From contig JALEOU010000082.1 of the NCBI GenBank assembly GCA_022766945.1, positions 1-34,603 on the forward strand: DNA of 34,603 nucleotides. Reading direction: 5' to 3'. Numbering within the stretch: position 1 is the first letter of the stretch; each line of letters begins with the position of its first letter. The DNA is from Fusicatenibacter sp. GTDB taxonomy: Bacteria > Bacillota > Clostridia > Lachnospirales > Lachnospiraceae. Made by a program: the position numbers and the translations under genes. Below are positions 22,956 through 31,403 of the stretch, one piece after another. The notes beneath the pieces are model-generated. The model had not been told where the DNA came from. It searched no databases and saw nothing but the letters and a program-made list of their open reading frames with translations.

Positions 22956-23312
22956 TGGACCTGAGGGGAATCGAACCCCTGTCCGAAAGCCTATTCATTC
23001 AGGCATCTCCCATTACAGTCATTCTTTTATGATTCCCCAGCCAGTACGCCGGATGACAGGCTTACTGTTTCGGTAGCTTCATAAAATCTTCCATCTCCGC
23101 AAAGCTTAGGAGACGAAGTACCCCGCATCCATTTGGTGCCAGAAGATGAGCCGCGGGAATCTCATCAGCTGACAACGCCGCACTTAGGCAGCGTACGCTA
23201 ACTCGTAATTATCGTCTGCGTTTAATTTTAAGTTCCAGGTTGATGACGCGGTCCCGGAGTCCACGAATGGCTTCCCAAACTTCAAAACCCCCGTCGAAAC
23301 CAGTACAAGCCC
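22956..23312 (-). ncRNA. ssrA: transfer-messenger RNA (tmRNA)
   Basis: tmRNA of about 357 bases. The 5' end GGGCTTG pairs with CAGGTCC at the 3' end (acceptor-like stem with two wobble pairs), followed by discriminator A. CTGGTTTCGACGGGG near the 5' end and the T-arm AGGGG-TTCGATT-CCCCT are hallmarks. The tag frame resumes at GCA (23217-23219) and encodes ADDNYELAYAA, ending in TAA at 23184-23186. CCA is not encoded (CTA follows). It rescues stalled ribosomes and marks the nascent chain for proteolysis, with SmpB encoded just upstream. The tag ends in AYAA rather than the commonest ALAA. Confidence 0.95.
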
Positions 23313-23433
23313 GTTCTGGTTGGTACAGACGTCCGCCGGCTGAACCGGCATTTTGAAGTGAGCAGGCAGCTTTGCTGTCTGCCTGTATGACAGCAGGTTC
23401 CATGACTCTCCACTATCAGTCTTCCCTGCTGTC
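23313..23433 (-). other. structured 5' leader of the ssrA precursor
   Basis: About 120 bases separate the predicted transcription start from the mature tmRNA 5' end. On the minus strand they hold three inverted repeats: GACAGCAGG with CCTGCTGTC (23433-23425 and 23397-23389, perfect 9 bp, beginning right at the expected start), GCAGACAGC with GCTGCCTGC (23382-23374 and 23370-23362, one mismatch), and GCCGG with CCGGC (23349-23345 and 23339-23335). It would be removed by processing, presumably by RNase P. A role beyond a leader is not shown. Confidence 0.6.
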
Positions 23434-23438
23434 AAAAT

Positions 23439-23468
23439 AGTATACTCCAGAGGGTCCTGTTTTGTCAA
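23439..23468 (-). promoter_or_regulatory. promoter of ssrA, overlapping the smpB stop codon
   Basis: On the minus strand, perfect TTGACA (23468-23463), 18 bp, TATACT (23444-23439). The TGA inside the -35 box is the stop codon of smpB (23467-23465). Confidence 0.85.
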
Positions 23469-23935
23469 TAAAGATTTTTTACTTTGAAATCCCGCTCTGC
23501 CTCTCTGCGCTGATCTTTCTTTGCAATATCCTGCCTTTTATCGTAAAGCTTTTTACCTCTTGCCAGACCAAGTTCTACTTTTACCAGACTTCCCTTAAAA
23601 TATACCTGCAGCGGTACCAGCGTATAGCCTTTTTCCTTGATCTGGGCTTCCAGCTTGCGTATTTCAAAATCGTGCAGCAACAGTTTTCTCACTCTCAAAG
23701 GATCTTTATTGAAAATGTTCCCTTTTTCGTAGGGACTGATATGCATTCCATAGATATAGACTTCACCCCGCTCAATACGAAGAAAAGCTTCTTTGATACT
23801 GCATTTCCCCATGCGCAGTGATTTCACCTCTGTCCCGGCGAGTGCTATACCAGCCTCATACTTATCTTCAATAAAATAATCATGGTATGCTTTTTTATTG
23901 TTCGCAATCAGACGAACCCCTTTTTCTTTACTCAT
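23465..23935 (-). CDS. smpB: tmRNA-binding protein SmpB
   Basis: A 156-residue protein that binds the tRNA-like part of tmRNA and delivers it to stalled ribosomes. It shows [31 protein letters not shown] at the start, then [35 protein letters not shown], and the basic C-terminal tail [24 protein letters not shown] that inserts in the mRNA channel. I start it at the ATG at 23935 because AGGAG lies 7 bases upstream and the family N-terminus begins there; a longer frame to 23977 lacks support. It lies between rnr (45-base gap) and ssrA, an order conserved in Firmicutes. Confidence 0.97.
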   Translation of the reverse strand: MSKEKGVRLIANNKKAYHDYFIEDKYEAGIALAGTEVKSLRMGKCSIKEAFLRIERGEVYIYGMHISPYEKGNIFNKDPLRVRKLLLHDFEIRKLEAQIKEKGYTLVPLQVYFKGSLVKVELGLARGKKLYDKRQDIAKKDQRREAERDFKVKNLY

Positions 23936-23980
23936 TGATTCTCCTATTCTATTTATGCCTGTTCGGCAGTGATTCACAGG

Positions 23981-25930
23981 TTACGCTGATACCAGTTCAA
24001 AGTCTATGGTGCGGTTTGCAGGTTCTGCACCGCGGACACGAATTCGTACCGGCTGTCCAAGGCGGTAACTCTTTCCGCTCTTTTCCCCCACCAACTGATA
24101 GTTTTCCTCATCATACCGGTAAAAATCATCCCGCAAGGTAATGATGTGTACCAAACCTTCCACAGTATTGGGCAATTCCACATAGATCCCCCATCCGGTT
24201 ACCCCCGAGATTACACCATCAAATTCCTCTCCCACGCGTTCCAGCATATACTCTGCTTTCTTCAGCTTCACACTTTCCCGCTCAGCCTCTGCAGCCCGCT
24301 GTTCCGTCATGCTGGATTGTTCTGCGACATGAGGCAGAACGGACGCGTATTTCTCTATTCTTCCGCCTTTCTCCAGTCGTCCCCTAAGATCATCCTTGAT
24401 AATCCTGTGGATCTGCAAATCCGGATATCTCCGAATCGGTGACGTGAAATGACAGTAGTATTTGGCAGCAAGCCCGAAATGCCCGCTGCATTTCGGAGTA
24501 TATACTGCACGCGACATAGAGCGGAGCAATAAACGACTGATCAAAGGTTCTCCCGGACTTCCCTCTATCTGAGAGAGAATCTTCTGTACTTCTGCCGGGG
24601 TTATCTCACTGGAGCGCTTTTCTGCCAAAATCCCCTGTTCTCTGATGAACTGCAGCGTACTTTCCATACGATCCCGGTCCGGCTGATCATGAGTCCGGTA
24701 TAAAAATGGAATCTCTCTTGTACAGTACTCCATCGCCACCGTCTCATTCGCCATCAGCATGAAATCCTCAATCATGCGGGTTGCCGCGTTGGACGGATAT
24801 GGGCGGATATCAATTGGTACACCATCTTCATTCAGAATTACCTTACTTTCCGGAAACTCAAAATCAATAGCACCTCTCTGCTGCCTGTTTCTTCTCAGCA
24901 TATCAGAAAGCTCCTGCATTCTCTGAAACATGGGGACCAGTTCCTCGTACTTTTCCATCAGATCCGGATGATTCTCCGGTTCTGTCAGAATTGCATTGAC
25001 TGCTGTGTAGGTCATTCTCCGATCCACGCAGATCACCGTCTCTGCAATTCTATGGCTGACTACCCGCCCGTTGCCATCGATCGTCATGATACAGCTCAGT
25101 GCCAGGCGGTCTTCTCCTTCATTCAGAGAGCAAATACCGTTGGATAATCGCTTCGGCAGCATAGGAATTACCCGGTCCGGCAGATAGACACTGGTTCCTC
25201 TCCGAAGTGCTTCCCGATCCAGAGCAGAATCCGCCTGAACATAATTACTCACATCAGCAATATGAACTCCAAGTTGGAAATACATCCCTTCTCTTGTCAC
25301 GGATACCGCATCATCCAAATCTTTCGCATCTTCTCCGTCGATTGTTACCATCTGCCACTCTCTTAAATCCATCCGTCCGTTCAGGTCGTTGGGAATCACT
25401 GTTTCCGGACAGCGCTCCGCCTGCATCAATACTCTGGGAGGGAATTCCGTCGGAAGCTGATATGCCTCAATAACAGCCGGTATATCTACTGTCTGGATCC
25501 GCGGTTTTCGCTCACCATCCTGATGCTCTTTCTTATCCGATCCTCTGCCCGTCCTTCCCTCTCTTCGCCCATCATAAGCTGCCTGTTGCGGAAGACTGCG
25601 GCGCTCTTTCACCTCACCCACACCGCGGCTTTTCTGATACCGCCCTTCCGAAATAATATCAATCTTTCCTTCCTGTACCAGCAGGTTCAGAACTTCCGCA
25701 AGTTCCTGTCGCTGATTCGATGGAACCTGAAGAAGCATTGCGATATCCTTTTGACGCATAGGCTGATAATTCTTGGAACTGACCAGATCCATCAGCAGGG
25801 CTTTCCTGTTTTTCAGACGCTTCGCATTTCGCGCACGTCCGGAGAGACTTCCCTGCGATCTGTAACTGACCGATACAGAGGTTCTCTTTTTCTCTCTTTT
25901 TTTATTTTCTTTGTTCTTTTTTTGACTCAT
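23981..25930 (-). CDS. rnr: ribonuclease R lacking both cold-shock domains
   Basis: A 649-residue 3'-5' exoribonuclease that degrades structured RNA. Order: basic N-terminus (MSQKKNKENKKREKKR); a winged helix-turn-helix (about 40-98, NYQPMRQKDIAMLL to GKIDIISEGRYQ); then a charged Arg/Gly-rich linker (about 102-146) in place of the two cold-shock domains; the RNB lead-in IPAVIEAYQLPTEFPPRVL; the RNB catalytic core TIDGEDAKDLDDAV (Asp201, 204, 206, 207) to about 520; and an S1 domain (EEFDGVISGVTGWGIYVELPNTVEGLVHI). B. subtilis RNase R is 779 residues, with cold-shock domains in the gap and a long basic tail that is also absent here. AAGGAG precedes the ATG at 25930. Context: secG-rnr-smpB. 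Confidence 0.93.
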   Translation of the reverse strand: MSQKKNKENKKREKKRTSVSVSYRSQGSLSGRARNAKRLKNRKALLMDLVSSKNYQPMRQKDIAMLLQVPSNQRQELAEVLNLLVQEGKIDIISEGRYQKSRGVGEVKERRSLPQQAAYDGRREGRTGRGSDKKEHQDGERKPRIQTVDIPAVIEAYQLPTEFPPRVLMQAERCPETVIPNDLNGRMDLREWQMVTIDGEDAKDLDDAVSVTREGMYFQLGVHIADVSNYVQADSALDREALRRGTSVYLPDRVIPMLPKRLSNGICSLNEGEDRLALSCIMTIDGNGRVVSHRIAETVICVDRRMTYTAVNAILTEPENHPDLMEKYEELVPMFQRMQELSDMLRRNRQQRGAIDFEFPESKVILNEDGVPIDIRPYPSNAATRMIEDFMLMANETVAMEYCTREIPFLYRTHDQPDRDRMESTLQFIREQGILAEKRSSEITPAEVQKILSQIEGSPGEPLISRLLLRSMSRAVYTPKCSGHFGLAAKYYCHFTSPIRRYPDLQIHRIIKDDLRGRLEKGGRIEKYASVLPHVAEQSSMTEQRAAEAERESVKLKKAEYMLERVGEEFDGVISGVTGWGIYVELPNTVEGLVHIITLRDDFYRYDEENYQLVGEKSGKSYRLGQPVRIRVRGAEPANRTIDFELVSA

Positions 25931-25942
25931 ATAACTCCTTTT

Positions 25943-25981
25943 AGAAGAAAAGACACCCTCGCTCATATCACAAGGGTGTCT
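25943..25981 (-). terminator. attenuator-like terminator between secG and rnr
   Basis: AGACACCCT (25951-25959) pairs perfectly with AGGGTGTCT (25973-25981) with a 13-base loop; on the minus strand TTTTCTTC follows. It lies between the secG stop and the rnr ribosome site, so it would reduce read-through from secG. Confidence 0.8.
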
Positions 25982-25986
25982 ATGTC

Positions 25987-26223
25987 TTAAAAATTCATGT
26001 TCAATACTACTGACAAAACGATAAATAACAATGCCATAATCTTGGTCGCTCTGATCAGATTGCCTTCTGCAGAACGTCCTTTATTTCTTCCCCAGTAGGA
26101 ATCTGCGATACCTGCGATCGCTCCGAGCCCCTGCTGTTTTCCTTCCTGCATCAAAACCACAACGGTTAAAGCAATACAATCAATGACATACAATACTGTC
26201 AGAATAGTCCTCAAAATTTCCAC
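25987..26223 (-). CDS. secG: SecG, preprotein translocase subunit
   Basis: A 78-residue membrane protein with two hydrophobic helices (about 4-22 and 56-74) around a Gly-rich loop GKQQGLGAIAGIADSYWGRNKGRSAEG, the SecG signature. SecG assists the SecYE channel during SecA-driven export. The start codon is GTG at 26223, with AGGAGG eight bases upstream. The promoter at 26253-26281 follows directly after the eno stop codon. Its position before rnr and smpB is a conserved Firmicute arrangement. Confidence 0.95.
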   Translation of the reverse strand: MEILRTILTVLYVIDCIALTVVVLMQEGKQQGLGAIAGIADSYWGRNKGRSAEGNLIRATKIMALLFIVLSVVLNMNF

Positions 26224-26252
26224 AATTACACCTCCTACGGCTAACTTTTATT

Positions 26253-26281
26253 ATTTTACCATAGGAAGTACAGGATTTCAA
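26253..26281 (-). promoter_or_regulatory. promoter of secG (and possibly rnr-smpB)
   Basis: On the minus strand, TTGAAA (26281-26276), 17 bp, TAAAAT (26258-26253) with a TG one base before the -10. Confidence 0.8.
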
Positions 26282-26289
26282 CAGGAATT

Positions 26290-27705
<1,416 letters not shown>

Positions 27706-27723
27706 TTAACCAGAAAGATCTCT

Positions 27724-27799
27724 TTCAAAACAGCACAATTTAAGAGCCATCCGATTCGCTTCTGTGCGCCCATCGAATGGCTCTTAATAATGATCACTG
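27724..27799 (-). ncRNA. long hairpin in the enolase leader, possible regulatory RNA
   Basis: On the minus strand TAAGAGCCAT (27786-27777) pairs perfectly with ATGGCTCTTA (27750-27741). Further out GCACA and TGTGC can pair; inside, CGAT pairs with ATCG and CGC with GCG around ACAGAA. The result is a rod-like structure of about 75 bases. No T-run follows, so it is not a simple terminator. I do not recognise it as a known riboswitch or RNA family. Confidence 0.5.
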
Positions 27800-27804
27800 T
27801 GCAT
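27784..27804 (-). CDS. candidate leader peptide MHSDHY
   Basis: An ATG nine bases after AAAGGA opens a six-codon frame (Met-His-Ser-Asp-His-Tyr) whose TAA stop overlaps the base of the long hairpin. It could be an upstream ORF whose translation alters folding of the eno leader. This is only a pattern; the frame is too short to judge by coding content. Confidence 0.3.
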   Translation of the reverse strand: MHSDHY

Positions 27805-27962
27805 TGGTCTATAATCCTTTCGTTTTATTTTTTTGAGGTATTACTTTACTGTTTTGGTGGTTTGTACCTTCTCTTTCTTAAATTATGAGGTAAATCGTTG
27901 TGTTCTCGGTGGTCCGTCCTCCTTATTCTTATTTTTTTCTTCTTTTCTCTTTTGTTGATCTT

Positions 27963-27991
27963 ATTATATCAGTTATTTTATGTTCTGTCAA
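27963..27991 (-). promoter_or_regulatory. perfect consensus promoter upstream of eno
   Basis: On the minus strand, TTGACA (27991-27986), exactly 17 bp, TATAAT (27968-27963), preceded by an A/T-rich tract. It is the only promoter in the window with both hexamers perfect and the ideal spacer. The start is expected near 27956. Confidence 0.9.
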
Positions 27992-28103
27992 CCTTTATTT
28001 TAATTATTTTATTGTTATTTTTATTTTATACTTTCAATTCATTTGTTCGTTTTGATTTTTCTGACTATTTTCTCTCAGGGCAAAGAGGTCGGAAGTTCGA
28101 TCG

Positions 28104-28137
28104 AAAAGGAGCAGCAAAATGATCTGCTGCTCCTTTT
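28104..28137 (-). terminator. terminator of gpmI
   Basis: AAAAGGAGCAGCA (28104-28116) pairs perfectly with TGCTGCTCCTTTT (28125-28137). It lies about 20 bases beyond the gpmI stop and would work on either strand. Confidence 0.92.
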
Positions 28138-28155
28138 GAAAGAAATTTCTGTTTT

Positions 28156-29694
28156 TTATTTTACCAGAAGAGACTTTCCCGTCATGTCTGCAGGCTGAGT
28201 CAAGCCCATCAGTTCAATCAATGTCGGAGCAATGTCCGCAAGGCAGCCGCCTTCTCTGAGTTTGTAAGCCGGATCCGCATTAACGAGAATGAATGGTACC
28301 GGATTTGTCGTATGAGCGGTAAACGGTGCGCCTGTTTCGTAATCAACCAGCTGCTCAGCATTGCCGTGATCTGCGCAGATAAACATCTGCCCGTCCACTT
28401 CTTTTAACGCATCGACAGCTTTTCCTACGCACTCATCCACAGCCTCGATCGCCGCGATGGCCGCGCTCTCCACACCTGTATGGCCAACCATATCCGGGTT
28501 TGCGAAGTTAATGATAATTACATCATATTTCTGTGATCTGATTGCCTCGCACAGTTTATCACATACCTCATAGGCACTCATCTCCGGCTTCAGATCATAA
28601 GTTGCAACCTTTGGAGACTTTACAAGAATTCTGTCTTCACCCTCGTTCGGTTCCTCAATACCGCCATTGAAGAAGAAGGTAACATGAGCATATTTCTCTG
28701 TCTCTGCAATTCTTGCCTGGGTCAGATGATTTTCTGCAAGGAATTCGCCAAAAGTATTCTTGATTTCCTGCTTTTTAAATGCGATGATCTTATTCGGAAT
28801 CGTCTCGTCATATTCCGTAAAGCATACATAGGTCAGATCCAGACGTTTTTCTCTCTCAAATCCTGTGAAATCGTCTGAGCAGAATGCTCTGGTTATTTCA
28901 CGGGCACGATCAGGGCGGAAATTGAAGAAAATCACGGAATCCTTATCCTGAATTACAGTCACCGGTTTTCCTTCTTTTTCGATTACTGTAGGCATTACGA
29001 ACTCATCGGTCTTTCCATTATCATAGGAATCCTGTACTGCTTTGGCTGCATCAGTGCCTTTTACACCCTCACCCTTTGTCAGTGCTCTGTAAGCCAGTTC
29101 TACGCGATCCCAACGATTATCACGATCCATCGCATAGTACCGACCGGAAACGACACCGATCTCACCAACACCGATTTCTTTCATTTTTGCCTGAAGCTGC
29201 TCAATATAGGATTTTCCGGATGCCGGAGGAGTATCACGTCCATCCAGGAAACAGTGAACATATACTTTCGTCAGACCTTCACGTTTTGCCAGTTCCAGAA
29301 GTCCGTACACATGTGTAATATGGCTGTGCACACCGCCATCGGAAAGAAGTCCAAACATATGAAGTGCGGAATCATTTTCTTTTGCATTTCTGACAGCTGC
29401 CAGAAGAGCCTCATTTTTAAAGAAATCACCATCCTGGATTTCTTTCGTGATTCTGGTCAGCTCCTGATATACGATACGCCCTGCACCCATATTCAGGTGT
29501 CCTACCTCAGAGTTGCCCATCTGGCCCTCAGGAAGACCTACTGCCATTCCACTTGCCTGTCCATGAACGTATGGGCACTGGCTCATCAACTGATCCATTA
29601 CCGGGGTCTTTGCCTCGCATACTGCATTGTGTTCGCAGGTAGTATTCAGTCCGTATCCGTCAAGAATCATTAATACGGTAGGTTTTTTGCTCAT
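28156..29694 (-). CDS. gpmI: 2,3-bisphosphoglycerate-independent phosphoglycerate mutase
   Basis: A 512-residue manganese-dependent enzyme of normal length that interconverts 3- and 2-phosphoglycerate in the cytosol, the step just before enolase. Metal and catalytic residues are visible: VLMILDGYGLN (Asp12), the phosphoserine site GQMGNSEVGHLNMGAGR (Ser62), HCFLDGRDTPP, NFRPDRAREITRAF, ADHGNAEQL, and AHTTNPVPF. The ATG at 29694 follows AAAGGAGAACAATC. It has its own promoter (29781-29809) and terminator (28104-28137), and eno follows downstream with a separate promoter. Confidence 0.97.
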   Translation of the reverse strand: MSKKPTVLMILDGYGLNTTCEHNAVCEAKTPVMDQLMSQCPYVHGQASGMAVGLPEGQMGNSEVGHLNMGAGRIVYQELTRITKEIQDGDFFKNEALLAAVRNAKENDSALHMFGLLSDGGVHSHITHVYGLLELAKREGLTKVYVHCFLDGRDTPPASGKSYIEQLQAKMKEIGVGEIGVVSGRYYAMDRDNRWDRVELAYRALTKGEGVKGTDAAKAVQDSYDNGKTDEFVMPTVIEKEGKPVTVIQDKDSVIFFNFRPDRAREITRAFCSDDFTGFEREKRLDLTYVCFTEYDETIPNKIIAFKKQEIKNTFGEFLAENHLTQARIAETEKYAHVTFFFNGGIEEPNEGEDRILVKSPKVATYDLKPEMSAYEVCDKLCEAIRSQKYDVIIINFANPDMVGHTGVESAAIAAIEAVDECVGKAVDALKEVDGQMFICADHGNAEQLVDYETGAPFTAHTTNPVPFILVNADPAYKLREGGCLADIAPTLIELMGLTQPADMTGKSLLVK

Positions 29695-29715
29695 GATTGT
29701 TCTCCTTTCATCCTT

Positions 29716-29748
29716 GGAGTCCTCTCTTTTGTCTTCCGGCGGGACTCC
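29716..29748 (-). other. leader hairpin before gpmI
   Basis: GGAGTCC (29716-29722) pairs perfectly with GGACTCC (29742-29748) around 19 bases, in the gpmI leader just upstream of the ribosome site. No T-run follows; it may affect translation or stability. Confidence 0.4.
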
Positions 29749-29780
29749 GGCAACTATTACGCCTAAACTCTGCCATTGCT

Positions 29781-29809
29781 ATTTTATCAGAGTTTTTGCG
29801 GTTTTGCAA
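29781..29809 (-). promoter_or_regulatory. promoter of gpmI
   Basis: On the minus strand, TTGCAA (29809-29804), 17 bp, TAAAAT (29786-29781). Confidence 0.78.
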
Positions 29810-29846
29810 CGCTTGTTTTACCAAAGTCCCGCATTGTTCATCGTCA

Positions 29847-30590
29847 TTACAAGACTTTTGAAAGGAAGTCCTGCAAACGTGGATTTTGCGGATGATCAAA
29901 AAATTCTTTCGGCGTATTTTCCTCCTGAATCACGCCTTCATTGATGAACATGACGTGGGTTGCCACTTCCCGGGCGAATCCCATCTCATGAGTAACCACT
30001 ACCATAGTCATACCATTTTCCGCCAGTTCCTTCATAATCGCCAGTACTTCCCCTACCATCTCCGGATCCAGTGCTGAAGTAGGCTCATCAAAAAGCATGA
30101 CATCTGGATTCATAGCAAGAGCACGTGCAATGGCAATTCTCTGTTTCTGTCCGCCGGAAAGCATGTTCGGATATGTGTCTGCCTTTTCTGGAAGCCCTAC
30201 TCGCAAAAGAAGCTCCTCAGCTTTTGCATTTGCCTCTTCTTTTGTCATGATTCCCAGTTTTACAGGGGCAAGCATGATATTTTCCCGGATACTCAAATGT
30301 GGAAACAGATTAAACTGCTGAAATACCATTCCGATCTTCTGCCTGGTACGGTTAATGTTGTTTTTCGGGTCTGTGATATCAACCCCCTCAAACAAAATCT
30401 GCCCGCCGGTGGGAATTTCCAGAAGATTTAAAGAGCGAAGAAACGTCGATTTTCCGGAACCGGAAGGGCCGATAACTGCTACAACTTCACCTTTTCGAAT
30501 TTCTGTAGAAATGCCATCCAGCACATGATTATCGCCATAATATTTTTTCAGATCTTTTACTTCAATTAATACTTCATTTTCACCGTTCAT
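29847..30590 (-). CDS. polar amino-acid ABC importer, ATP-binding subunit (GlnQ-like)
   Basis: A 247-residue ATPase, normal size for the GlnQ/HisP class. Walker A is GPSGSGKST (residues 41-49), then Q-loop [17 protein letters not shown], signature [15 protein letters not shown], Walker [13 protein letters not shown], and switch [14 protein letters not shown]. It energises uptake of a polar amino acid with the permease gene it overlaps by 11 bases (30580-30590) and the binding protein upstream. The specific amino acid cannot be read from the sequence. Confidence 0.95.
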   Translation of the reverse strand: MNGENEVLIEVKDLKKYYGDNHVLDGISTEIRKGEVVAVIGPSGSGKSTFLRSLNLLEIPTGGQILFEGVDITDPKNNINRTRQKIGMVFQQFNLFPHLSIRENIMLAPVKLGIMTKEEANAKAEELLLRVGLPEKADTYPNMLSGGQKQRIAIARALAMNPDVMLFDEPTSALDPEMVGEVLAIMKELAENGMTMVVVTHEMGFAREVATHVMFINEGVIQEENTPKEFFDHPQNPRLQDFLSKVL

Positions 30591-31329
30591 TGATGCGCAT
30601 TCTCCTCTCCAGTTTTCGAATCAGTGTACTGATAATCATAACCATGGCAAGATAAATCAGTGCCACTGCAATTAACGGCATCCAGCAGGAAAAGGTAGCG
30701 CTTCGGATAATGTCACCGCCTCTTGTCAGATCCGCAAATCCAATGTAACCGCAGATAGATGTCTCTTTCAGAAGTGTGATAAATTCATTGGCCAGTGCAG
30801 GCAATACATTTTTGAACGCCTGTGGAAGAATGATGTAACGCATCGACTGATAAAAGCTAAGCCCCAGAGACCGGCTTGCTTCACTCTGTCCAGGATCAAT
30901 GGACATAATACCGGATCGGATAATTTCCGCTACATATGCGCCGGAATTAATACCAAAGGTCAAAATGGCCACCAACAGTTTGGAGGCACCTCCGTGCATC
31001 AGCGCAGGCATGACGCCAAAATACATAATCAGCAGCTGAATCATCACAGGTGTACCGCGAATCACCGTCAGATACAGTGAACAGATCCGATTTAAAATGC
31101 GAAGTGCTCTGCCGGGACGGTCAGATTTATCATGGCTTGACCGGATAATTCCGACAAGTACGCCGAGAACCACACCGATAATCAGTGCAAAAACCGTTAC
31201 TTCCAGCGTGTTGAAGAGACCTTTCACAATATGAATATATCGATCTTCCTCAATAAAATTGAACTGGAACCGCTCGATAAAAATTTCAATCAATTCCCTG
31301 ATTTTATTTACTACAAACAAATTCTTCAC
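30580..31329 (-). CDS. polar amino-acid ABC importer, permease subunit
   Basis: A 249-residue inner-membrane subunit of the HisM/GlnP type. A polar N-terminal stretch of about 35 residues precedes the first of about five helices. The [20 protein letters not shown] start is typical, as is the EAA loop, [31 protein letters not shown] (about 152-182), that docks on the ATPase. Only one permease gene is present, so the channel is probably a homodimer. It overlaps the ATPase gene and follows the binding-protein gene after a terminator-like hairpin (31347-31384). Confidence 0.93.
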   Translation of the reverse strand: MKNLFVVNKIRELIEIFIERFQFNFIEEDRYIHIVKGLFNTLEVTVFALIIGVVLGVLVGIIRSSHDKSDRPGRALRILNRICSLYLTVIRGTPVMIQLLIMYFGVMPALMHGGASKLLVAILTFGINSGAYVAEIIRSGIMSIDPGQSEASRSLGLSFYQSMRYIILPQAFKNVLPALANEFITLLKETSICGYIGFADLTRGGDIIRSATFSCWMPLIAVALIYLAMVMIISTLIRKLERRMRINER

Positions 31330-31346
31330 CCCATTTTTTCTTCTGC

Positions 31347-31384
31347 AAAAAGGACCGTTGCAGTATTTCGCTGCAGCAGTCCCT
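31347..31384 (-). terminator. attenuator between the binding-protein and permease genes
   Basis: On the minus strand an AGGGACTGCTGCAG arm (31384-31371) pairs with CTGCAACGGTCCT (31363-31351), with two mismatches and a 7-base loop, and is followed by TTTT. Partial termination here would give more binding protein than membrane subunits, a common arrangement. Confidence 0.75.
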
Positions 31385-31403
31385 TATCGTCTGCTTAATA
31401 GAA

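Noticed and set aside
23184-23468. 94-residue minus-strand frame
   Set aside because: Its end is the tmRNA tag; the rest is the tmRNA 5' domain and leader, not a protein gene.
27741-27786. hairpin before eno as an intrinsic terminator
   Set aside because: The 10-bp stem is strong but neither side has a T-run after the stem, so it is reported as a leader structure.
28000-28080. T-rich low-complexity tract as a coding region with hydrophobic peptide
   Set aside because: The plus-strand frame there is a product of T-rich codons; the tract is better explained as the A/T-rich upstream element of the minus-strand promoter.
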